From positions 1-7,172 of the forward strand of contig JAUQWT010000021.1 of the NCBI GenBank assembly GCA_030835005.1: 7,172 nucleotides of DNA. Direction: 5' to 3'. A program made the position numbers and the translations under genes. The notes beneath the pieces were generated by a model. The model worked only from the letters and a program-made list of their open reading frames with translations, did not search any database and was not told the DNA's origin. Positions within the stretch are counted from its first letter, which is position 1. Each line of letters starts with the position of its first letter. This stretch comes from Ignavibacteria bacterium (GTDB lineage: Bacteria; Bacteroidota; Ignavibacteria; Tepidaquicellales; OLB5). Positions 1-5,496 of this stretch are shown piece after piece.

Positions 1-117
1 AAACCATATTTGGTAAATAATCTTGTGCGCCTTAGCAAAGGAAAAATGATGGGCGTTGATTTCAACAAAGAAAAAACCTGGGTCGGAAGCAGCCTCGCAT
101 TTTTCGAGCATTTGTAG
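1..117 (+). CDS. 3' end of an unidentified gene (last 38 codons)
   Basis: Frame 1 is open from the left edge to a TAG stop at 115-117 and encodes a C-terminal tail of 38 residues ending in SLAFFEHL. The tail is mixed charged and hydrophobic (for example LVRLSKGKMMGVDF) with no signal peptide, membrane helix or recognisable catalytic motif. Codon choice resembles the downstream genes, and the strand matches everything else in the window. It looks like the end of a soluble, folded domain, but I do not recognise the family and assign no function. The stop codon overlaps the start of a short heptamer repeat array. A gap of about 140 bp with a candidate promoter separates it from the next gene, so it probably belongs to a different transcript. 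Confidence 0.6.
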   Translation, partial: KPYLVNNLVRLSKGKMMGVDFNKEKTWVGSSLAFFEHL

Positions 118-157
118 TCTGTAGCCAGTTGTCATTCTTAATTCCTAATTCCCAATT
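116..157 (+). repeat. Degenerate 7-bp tandem array (about six units)
   Basis: Read in steps of seven from 116, the bases fall into AGTCTGT, AGCCAGT, TGTCATT, CTTAATT, CCTAATT and CCCAATT. Every unit ends in T, units 1-2 end in GT and units 3-6 in ATT, and the last three differ from one another by one or two bases. A seventh, poorer unit (CACCCTT) may follow at 158-164. The array begins inside the stop codon of the preceding gene and ends about 30 bp before the candidate promoter. Drifting heptamer arrays occur between genes in several bacterial lineages, and their function is generally unknown. The 7-bp periodicity is directly visible; any role is not. Confidence 0.5.
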
Positions 158-188
158 CACCCTTAAGGCTACCCCATAAATTTTTAAA

Positions 189-219
189 TTGTTTTTATAT
201 ACAATTGGCATTATTTTTG
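189..219 (+). promoter_or_regulatory. Candidate Bacteroidota-type promoter for the barrel gene
   Basis: TTG at 189-191 is followed after 20 bp by TATTTTTG at 212-219. This matches the -7 element TAnnTTTG and the usual spacing to a TTG-containing -33 element known for the primary sigma factor of Bacteroidota. Transcription would begin around 225, giving a leader of about 35 nt before the ATG at 261. That fits the choice of ATG 261 over the upstream in-frame TTG at 189, which would itself lie in the -33 element. The region is AT-rich, so a chance match is possible, and use of this consensus in the source organism is assumed. Confidence 0.4.
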
Positions 220-260
220 TGTTCTTAATTTCTCAAAAAATTAGAACAAAATTGCCTAAA

Positions 261-1001
261 ATGACCCGAAAATCATACTTTGCAGTTACTTTATTTGTTT
301 TTTTCAGCTTTTTGGGCAGTACATATGGGCAGCTACTACCAAGTTTCGCAATTGCAGGCGGTCCAACAGCCGGCTGGCACTTTAACCCTGTCAAAGACCT
401 CAATCTACAGCTAAAAAATGCAGGCTTCCCCGAAATGAACGAAAGCGGCTTCTTAACGCTTGGCGGGGGCGGATTTATTGACCTGCCAATGAAGAAGAAT
501 TTTCTCCGTATCGGAATGTTCGGCAATGGCTTCACATCTAAACAAACCAAAGCCGTTAACGATAGCCTGACTAAAGCTGCCAATTATTCAATGGGGCTTG
601 GCGGATTCAGCCTTGAATTTGTTTTACCGCTCACAAAAGTTTTTGATATCAGTTTCGGCTCACAGTTCTCTACCGGTTTGTTAAAGCTTGAATTGTACCA
701 GTATGGAAAAGATCTTGGAAACTATACAGGTACTTATCTCCAGTTTCAGAACGGAAGCTCTTCTTCGGATATTTCACGCGTTTACAAATCACGTTTCTTT
801 ACTGCTCAGCCTCAGATCGGTGTTGGCATCATGCTGAAGAAATTCATGTATCTTAAGATCGATTGCGGCTATCAAATTGGAATGCAAAACACATGGCGTG
901 TGGATAATGACGTGGAAGTAAAAGATTTCCCGAAAGGAATTGAGGCCAAAGGGCTGGTGTTGAATCTAGGGCTCAATTTCGGTTTATTTATCAGAGATTA
1001 A
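261..1001 (+). CDS. Secreted, probable outer-membrane beta-barrel protein of unknown function
   Basis: The 246-residue product starts with a typical signal peptide: basic MTRK, a hydrophobic core at about residues 6-18, then STYG before Q24 as a likely signal peptidase I site. The mature part is rich in Gly, Phe and alternating polar/apolar stretches, including GGGGFIDLP, YSMGLGGFSLEFVLPL, YLKIDCGYQIGM and the terminal LVLNLGLNFGLFI. These read as amphipathic beta-strands of a small outer-membrane barrel. No lipobox or enzymatic motif is visible. The frame is open back to a TTG at 189, but starting there puts 24 residues before the signal peptide, so ATG 261 is preferred even though it lacks a clear ribosome binding site. 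Only 21 bp separate it from the sugar dehydratase gene, so the two are probably cotranscribed. The specific family is not recognised; a role in envelope or polysaccharide biology is inferred from neighbours only. Confidence 0.72.
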   Translation: MTRKSYFAVTLFVFFSFLGSTYGQLLPSFAIAGGPTAGWHFNPVKDLNLQLKNAGFPEMNESGFLTLGGGGFIDLPMKKNFLRIGMFGNGFTSKQTKAVNDSLTKAANYSMGLGGFSLEFVLPLTKVFDISFGSQFSTGLLKLELYQYGKDLGNYTGTYLQFQNGSSSSDISRVYKSRFFTAQPQIGVGIMLKKFMYLKIDCGYQIGMQNTWRVDNDVEVKDFPKGIEAKGLVLNLGLNFGLFIRD

Positions 1002-1012
1002 TTTAATTATAC

Positions 1013-1017
1013 AAGGA
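1013..1017 (+). promoter_or_regulatory. Shine-Dalgarno site supporting a TTG start
   Basis: AAGGA lies 5 nt upstream of the TTG at 1023. It is the clearest ribosome binding site in the window. It helps decide the start because the in-frame stop TAA at 999-1001 leaves no ATG or GTG between it and the Rossmann motif. Confidence 0.55.
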
Positions 1018-1022
1018 TAGAA

Positions 1023-2018
1023 TTGAAAAGTATTTTAGTTACCGGCGGCGCCGGGTTCATCGGAACGAATTTTGTTTATTTCATGGCATCAAAAGGGTAC
1101 AGCCTCAGAGTACTTGATAAGCTTACCTATGCAGGAGGAAAAGACAATCTTGAGCCCCTTATGGCTGCAGGAAAAGTTGATTTTGTAAAAGGTGATATTT
1201 GTGATCAGGGAATTGTAAAAAGATCTCTTTCAGGAATTGATGCAGTTGTGCATTTTGCCGCAGAAAGCCACAACACCCGCAGCGAAACTGATCCCGGGCT
1301 ATTCTACAATACAAATGTTGACGGTACCCGCGTAATGCTTGAAGAGTCATTTTCTGCAGGTGTGAAGAAATTCATACACATTTCTACAGATGAAGTTTAC
1401 GGCTCAATAGTTGACGGTTATTTCTCCGAAAACGACAAACTTCTTGGTGACAGCCAGGCAACATCAGCATATTCAAAATCCAAATCACAGGCAGATGACC
1501 TTGCAATGGAATTCGGCAGAACCTGTCCCGTGGTGGTTCTAAGGCCTACGAATAATTTCGGGCCGTGGCAGTATCCCGAAAAAGCGCTGCCCAGGTGGAT
1601 AACCAATATTCTTTCCGGCAATAAGATACCGCTGTGGGGTGAGGGCCTGCAGGTAAGAGACTGGCTTTTTGCGCCCATAACTTCCGAGTGCCTTGAGTTC
1701 CTGCTCCTTAATGGAAGTACAGGCAATGCTTATAATCTTGCCGCAAATCACAACCCGGAAATCACAAACCGCAAAGCAGCTGAATGGATATGCGAATTAC
1801 TGGGTGTAAAAAAGCAAGAGTGGATAGAATTCATTCCTGACCCAAGACCAAATCATGATTTCCGCTATGCGCTGAATGTTGATAAAATAACTGAGCTTGG
1901 ATTCAAGCCTGCCATTGATCCTTTCAACCAATTTAAGAATACTGTAGAATGGTATATAGCAAACAGTAACTGGTGGAAAAAACGAAAAGAAGAAGCAGAA
2001 AGCATTTATAAACAGTAA
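1023..2018 (+). CDS. rfbB: dTDP-glucose 4,6-dehydratase-like protein (extended SDR, RmlB/RfbB family)
   Basis: This family dehydrates a nucleoside-diphosphate glucose to the 4-keto-6-deoxy sugar, the entry step to rhamnose and other deoxysugars of surface glycans, in the cytoplasm and using bound NAD. The 331 residues carry the NAD-binding GGAGFIG at 8-14, AAESH at 79-83, the catalytic TDE at 122-124 (in TDEVYGS), the YxxxK pair Y150/K154, the RmlB-like NNFGPWQYPEK at 177-187, LQVRDW at 209-214, and a C-terminal TVEWYIANSNWW typical of RmlB. Length is slightly below the usual 340-360. Start is TTG with AAGGA upstream; the frame is closed at 999-1001 and the next Met is residue 22, beyond the nucleotide-binding loop. 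Departures from common RmlB are ESHNTRS for ESHVDRS, APITSECLEF where a VEDHxxA-like segment is usual, and RPNHDFRYAL for RPGHDRRYAI. Family is secure; dTDP-glucose as substrate is less so. No rmlA, rmlC or rmlD is present beside it. Confidence 0.85.
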   Translation: MKSILVTGGAGFIGTNFVYFMASKGYSLRVLDKLTYAGGKDNLEPLMAAGKVDFVKGDICDQGIVKRSLSGIDAVVHFAAESHNTRSETDPGLFYNTNVDGTRVMLEESFSAGVKKFIHISTDEVYGSIVDGYFSENDKLLGDSQATSAYSKSKSQADDLAMEFGRTCPVVVLRPTNNFGPWQYPEKALPRWITNILSGNKIPLWGEGLQVRDWLFAPITSECLEFLLLNGSTGNAYNLAANHNPEITNRKAAEWICELLGVKKQEWIEFIPDPRPNHDFRYALNVDKITELGFKPAIDPFNQFKNTVEWYIANSNWWKKRKEEAESIYKQ

Positions 2019-2089
2019 GAATCAATAGAATATCTTCATTAACCATTTGTATTAACATAGAACCTAATTAACGACGGGGAAAATAATTA

Positions 2090-3427
2090 ATGAGCGAAGT
2101 ACTAAGAGAAAAAATCAAACAGAAAAAAGCTAAGATCGGTATAATCGGTCTGGGGTATGTTGGGTTGCCGCTTGCAATTGAGTTTGCTAGAAAAGGCTAC
2201 CATGTACACGGAGTAGATCTTGATCAGGCAAAAATAAAACTTATCCAGCAGAAAAAGAATTACATCAAAGACGTTATCAACAAAGATTTTCTGTATGCAA
2301 TTAACAACAATTTGTTTACAGCCTCAGATAACTATGAAAAGATAACTGACCAGGAAATAGTCTTTATTTGCGTTCCAACGCCTGTTACTGATAATAAGAC
2401 GCCCGATATTACTTTCATAATGAATTCCGCGCAGGAAGTATTCAAAAGGATCAAAAAGCATTCTCTTATTGTTTTAAAAAGTACAACATTTCCGGGAACT
2501 ACAGAAGATTACGTACAGCCCCTGTTCGAATCCAAGGGATGGAAAGTTGGCAAAGATTTCTATCTATCGTTCTCACCCGAAAGAGTTGATCCGGGCAATA
2601 AGGTTTACAACACCGGAAATACTCCAATTGTTGTTGGCGGAGCAACCAGGAAATGCACAGAGCTCTCGGCAATGATACTGCAGGAAGTTGCAACAAAAGT
2701 TCACATGGTTTCTTCTCCGCGCGTAGCAGAAATGGAAAAGCTCATAGAGAATATCTTCCGCAGCGTGAATATTGCTCTTGTTAACGAAATTGCAAGGCTT
2801 TGTGATAGAATGGGTAATATTAATATCTGGGAAGCAATTGAAGCTGCAGCAACAAAGCCGTTCGGATTCATGCCATTTTATCCGGGCCCCGGAATCGGCG
2901 GGCATTGCATACAGATTGACCCCTACTATCTTGACTGGGCTGCCAAAAAATATGACTTCCATACTAAATTCATTGAGCTCTCAGCTGAATCAAACGAAGA
3001 AATGCCTTTTTATGTTAGGGATATGGTCATGAAAGAGCTTGCTAACCTGCCTATCAAAGCAAAAGATGCAAATGTTCTAATCCTTGGCACTACATTCAAA
3101 AAAGATGTTGAAGACCCAAGAAACTCTCCGGCAATCAAGATCATAGAATTGCTTTACAAGGAAGGTATCGGCAATATCAATTTCCATGATCCTTTCATGA
3201 GAACAATCCGGCTGATGGATAAGATTTTCCGCGTCCAGGAGCTAAATGAAAAGCTTCTCAAAGAAGCAGATGTTACAGTTATAGTTACAGATCACTCTGC
3301 ATATGATTATGAATGGATTCTTGCTTTTTCAAAGAGGCTTGTTGATACAAGGAATGCCACGAAGAAGATCAGGAATAACCGCGAGAAGATAACTCTGCTT
3401 GGAGCAAGTACTTATAAGGTCAATTAA
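2090..3427 (+). CDS. wbpA: UDP-N-acetyl-D-glucosamine/mannosamine 6-dehydrogenase (WbpA/WecC family)
   Basis: It oxidises C6 of a UDP-sugar twice with NAD to give the uronic acid, in the cytoplasm. The 445 residues follow the three-domain family plan. The N-terminal NAD domain has GLGYVGLPLA at 20-29, VPTPV at 95-99 and STTFPGTTE at 131-139, then FSPERVDPGN at 161-170. The central helix carries EKLIENIFRSVNIALVNE at 216-233 with conserved Lys217 and Asn221. The catalytic segment is PGPGIGGHCIQIDPYYLDW with Cys273. The C-terminal UDP-binding domain has GTTFKKDVEDPRNSPA at 333-348 and VDTRNA at 418-423. The GGHCIxIDPYYL form resembles WbpA/TviB (UDP-GlcNAc dehydrogenases) more than WecC, but the adjacent 2-epimerase makes UDP-ManNAc a possible substrate. 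UDP-glucose is less likely in this context. ATG 2090 has a G-rich GGGGA 9 nt upstream. It lies 71 bp after the dehydratase gene and 9 bp before the epimerase gene. Confidence 0.88.
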   Translation: MSEVLREKIKQKKAKIGIIGLGYVGLPLAIEFARKGYHVHGVDLDQAKIKLIQQKKNYIKDVINKDFLYAINNNLFTASDNYEKITDQEIVFICVPTPVTDNKTPDITFIMNSAQEVFKRIKKHSLIVLKSTTFPGTTEDYVQPLFESKGWKVGKDFYLSFSPERVDPGNKVYNTGNTPIVVGGATRKCTELSAMILQEVATKVHMVSSPRVAEMEKLIENIFRSVNIALVNEIARLCDRMGNINIWEAIEAAATKPFGFMPFYPGPGIGGHCIQIDPYYLDWAAKKYDFHTKFIELSAESNEEMPFYVRDMVMKELANLPIKAKDANVLILGTTFKKDVEDPRNSPAIKIIELLYKEGIGNINFHDPFMRTIRLMDKIFRVQELNEKLLKEADVTVIVTDHSAYDYEWILAFSKRLVDTRNATKKIRNNREKITLLGASTYKVN

Positions 3428-3436
3428 GAGTACTGA

Positions 3437-4585
3437 TTGAAAAATAAAAGGAAAATTATCTCTGTTGTAGGGGCAAGACCTAATTTTATGAAACTTGCCC
3501 CTATTGCAAGGGAACTCAAAAAGCATTCTTCCAGCTTTACCCATATAATAGTTCACACCGGTCAGCATTACGATCACAAGCTTTCGTCTGTTTTTTTTAA
3601 AGACCTCGGGCTTCCTGAACCGGATATTTATCTTGGTGCAGGCTCGGGCTCTCATGCAGAGCAGACATCGGCCATTATGATCGGTTTTGAAAAAGTTGTA
3701 AAACAGGAAAAACCGGATCTGGTTATTGTGTTCGGTGATGTAAATTCCACCATAGCATGCGCTTTGGTTTGCGCAAAACTTCAGGGTAACTCCAGCCTTA
3801 GCCCGGTTCCACTGGCTCATATTGAATCAGGTCTGCGCAGCTTCGATAACGCCATGCCGGAAGAAATTAACAGGATCGTAACAGATTCGCTTTCGGAATT
3901 CTTATTTGTTACCGAGAGAACCGGTGTTGATAATCTGGTTAAAGAAGGAATTAACAAGAAAAAAATCTTTCTTGTCGGTGATACAATGATAGATTCGCTT
4001 GTCTATCATAAGAAAAAAATTGCCGCTAGTGATATTTTGAAAAGGCTAAAGCTTAAGCCGAACAAATTTATTCTTGCAACAATTCACAGGCCGGTTAATG
4101 TTGATACCAAAAAGAACCTCTCACGCATAATTTCCATTTTCAGGAAAGTCTCTGCCACAGCTTTAAAAAAAGATCCGGAAATCAGTATCGTTCTCCCGAT
4201 TCACCCCAGAACTCTGAAAATGGCAGGGTCATTTGGACTCCTTGGCGAGTTGCGGAAAGTTCGAAATCTTATTACCATTGAACCTGCCGGGTATATTGAT
4301 TTTATCAGGCTGCTCGGAGATTCCCTTTTTGTAATGACAGATTCGGGCGGTATTCAGGAAGAAGCAACTTTTCTCAAAATACCGTGTTTAACATTAAGAG
4401 ATTCGTTTGAAAGAAATGAAACACTTGAGCTTGGCACAAATACACTTTGCAGGCTTGATGAAAAGCTGATCCTTAAGAAAACAAGTGAGATCATTGAGGG
4501 GAAATATAAAAAAGGTAAAATTCCGCGTTTAATGGATGCAAAGGCCTCCCAAAGGATCGTAAATATTATAAAAACCCGCCTTTAG
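3437..4585 (+). CDS. wecB: UDP-N-acetylglucosamine 2-epimerase, non-hydrolysing (WecB family)
   Basis: It interconverts UDP-GlcNAc and UDP-ManNAc through a 2-acetamidoglucal intermediate, a cytoplasmic step for ManNAc/ManNAcA-containing glycans. The 382-residue length is normal for the family. Visible motifs are GARPNFMKLAP at 12-22, HTGQHYD at 40-46, GDVNST at 100-105 (Asp101), HIESGLR at 128-134 (Glu130), MPEEINR at 140-146, GDTMID at 181-186, IHRPVNVD at 216-223 (His217), PIHPRT at 254-259, PAGYIDF at 283-289 and the UDP-binding TDSGGIQEEA at 301-310. The start is TTG: an in-frame TGA lies directly before it, and AAGAG overlapping the preceding stop sits 6 nt upstream. Only 9 bp separate it from the dehydrogenase gene, so the two are almost certainly cotranscribed and may act in sequence towards UDP-ManNAcA. 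A related epimerase acting on an acetamido-uronate (WbpI type) cannot be excluded, as its LRDSFERNETLELGTN region differs from classical WecB. Confidence 0.9.
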   Translation: MKNKRKIISVVGARPNFMKLAPIARELKKHSSSFTHIIVHTGQHYDHKLSSVFFKDLGLPEPDIYLGAGSGSHAEQTSAIMIGFEKVVKQEKPDLVIVFGDVNSTIACALVCAKLQGNSSLSPVPLAHIESGLRSFDNAMPEEINRIVTDSLSEFLFVTERTGVDNLVKEGINKKKIFLVGDTMIDSLVYHKKKIAASDILKRLKLKPNKFILATIHRPVNVDTKKNLSRIISIFRKVSATALKKDPEISIVLPIHPRTLKMAGSFGLLGELRKVRNLITIEPAGYIDFIRLLGDSLFVMTDSGGIQEEATFLKIPCLTLRDSFERNETLELGTNTLCRLDEKLILKKTSEIIEGKYKKGKIPRLMDAKASQRIVNIIKTRL

Positions 4586-4594
4586 TTTAACAAT

Positions 4595-4617
4595 ATTCAT
4601 TTTAATAAATGGATTTT
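4595..4617 (+). terminator. Weak candidate terminator hairpin after the epimerase gene
   Basis: ATTCATTT (4595-4602) can pair with AAATGGAT (4607-4614), giving 8 bp with one G-T wobble and a TAAT loop, and the stem runs into TTT at 4615-4617. It lies 10 bp after the epimerase stop, a sensible place for an operon end. The stem is almost all A-T with a short U-tract, so it would be a poor intrinsic terminator. A second small hairpin, CCGA-ATT-TCGG followed by TTTT, occurs at 4652-4666. Confidence 0.25.
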
Positions 4618-4642
4618 CTATCTTTTAAAAAAGAATTAACTT

Positions 4643-4650
4643 TAAATTTG
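4643..4650 (+). promoter_or_regulatory. Possible -7 element upstream of the lpxH-like gene
   Basis: TAAATTTG matches the Bacteroidota -7 consensus TAnnTTTG and would place a transcription start near 4657, about 45 nt before the TTG start. No TTG or TTTG is found at the expected distance upstream, only T-runs around 4614-4626, so the match is partial and could be chance in AT-rich DNA. The 115-bp gap (4586-4700) is the largest between genes after position 261, which makes a new promoter here plausible. Confidence 0.22.
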
Positions 4651-4700
4651 GCCGAATTTCGGTTTTGATGCGGTTTTTTTAAAGTAAATAAACGGGGTTT

Positions 4701-5477
4701 TTGGGGAATAAAAAGCACTATTTCTTTTCAGATGTTCACCTTGGGATTAGCACTAAAGAAATTGAAAAGGCTAAAGAACTGAAACTTGTCAGTTTCCTTG
4801 AGAGTATAAGTAAAGATGCTGAAAAGATATACATTGTTGGAGATCTTTTTGATTGCTGGATAGAATACAGGCGTGCAGTACCAAAAGGTTATTACCGAAC
4901 TCTTGCCGCGCTGAACAGACTGGTTGAACATGGAATTGAAGTAAATTTCTTTTCGGGCAATCATGATTTCTGGCTGAATACGTATTTGAGGGATGACGTA
5001 GGATTAAAGCTTCATGGCGGCCACCTTGAAACAGAGATTGAAGGAAAGAAATTTTACATTGTACACGGAGACGGGCTCTCCAAAGGTGATACAGGATACA
5101 AGATCATAAAGAAAATTTTGCGCAGCAGGGTAAACCAGTTCCTGTATTCACTTGTTCATCCCGATCTTGGCCTGTGGCTAGCGCAGGGTTCCTCTAAAAA
5201 ATCAAGGCTGCACACCGATGACAGGGAAAGAGATTTCGAAATGCACTCTCAGCAGCAAATTGCGCACGGTTCAACTGGTATGAAAGAGTTTGCAGAAAAA
5301 AAGATAGCCGAAGGATTTGACTACGTTATTATGGGGCACTTGCACAAACCGCAGGATGTGATAGTTAACTCAGGAAATGAAGTAGGGCATTATGTAACAC
5401 TAGGAGACTGGATCACGCATTTTTCATATGCCGAGTATTCAAACGGTAAGTTTGAATTAAGAAGATTTAAATCATAA
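4701..5477 (+). CDS. lpxH: UDP-2,3-diacylglucosamine hydrolase-like calcineurin phosphoesterase (LpxH family)
   Basis: LpxH cleaves UDP-2,3-diacylglucosamine to lipid X and UMP at the inner face of the inner membrane, the fourth step of lipid A synthesis. The 258-residue product has the complete metallophosphoesterase metal-ligand set: SDVHLG with Asp11 and His13, GDLFDCW with Asp48 and Asp51, GNHDFW with Asn87 and His88, VHGDG with His122, and MGHLHKP with His213 and His215. The WIEYRRAVPKGYYR stretch after GDLFDCW and HPDLGLWLAQGSSKKSR at 153-169 match the Bacteroidota LpxH-type branch. That branch carries GNHD, where enterobacterial LpxH has GNRD, so substrate assignment is by family placement. 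Start is TTG: TAA at 4689-4691 closes the frame four codons upstream and the next Met is residue 181, so no other start preserves the first metal motif. The next gene begins 19 bp downstream, suggesting cotranscription. Confidence 0.82.
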   Translation: MGNKKHYFFSDVHLGISTKEIEKAKELKLVSFLESISKDAEKIYIVGDLFDCWIEYRRAVPKGYYRTLAALNRLVEHGIEVNFFSGNHDFWLNTYLRDDVGLKLHGGHLETEIEGKKFYIVHGDGLSKGDTGYKIIKKILRSRVNQFLYSLVHPDLGLWLAQGSSKKSRLHTDDRERDFEMHSQQQIAHGSTGMKEFAEKKIAEGFDYVIMGHLHKPQDVIVNSGNEVGHYVTLGDWITHFSYAEYSNGKFELRRFKS

Positions 5478-5496
5478 TATTTGTTTTGATCGATAA

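Noticed and set aside
1..117. Assigning the left-edge tail to a glycosyltransferase or another sugar enzyme by neighbourhood
   Set aside because: Only 38 residues are visible and none form a diagnostic motif; location alone is not enough.
116..164. CRISPR-like array
   Set aside because: Units are only 7 bp, contiguous and degenerate, with no unique spacers, and no cas genes are nearby.
189..260. Upstream TTG start for the barrel protein giving 24 extra N-terminal residues
   Set aside because: It would place a second hydrophobic stretch before a complete signal peptide, has no ribosome binding site, and coincides with the candidate -33 element.
233..583. 116-codon open frame on the - strand inside the barrel gene
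   Set aside because: Antisense to a gene with a clear signal peptide and barrel pattern; its translation is low-complexity Pro/Leu/Ser-rich with no domain features.
2019..2089. Promoter or terminator between the dehydratase and dehydrogenase genes
   Set aside because: TTTG at 2046-2049 has no TAnnTTTG partner at the right distance, and I found no stable hairpin with a U-tract in these 71 bp.
2772..3032. 86-codon + strand frame inside the dehydrogenase gene
   Set aside because: Lies entirely within the conserved central and catalytic region of the dehydrogenase in another frame; the overlapping real protein explains the sequence fully.
3329..3820. 163-codon open frame on the - strand, opposite the end of the dehydrogenase and start of the epimerase genes
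   Set aside because: It spans two well-supported genes and their junction antisense, shows no recognisable motif and no promoter or ribosome site; it is a shadow of the coding strand.
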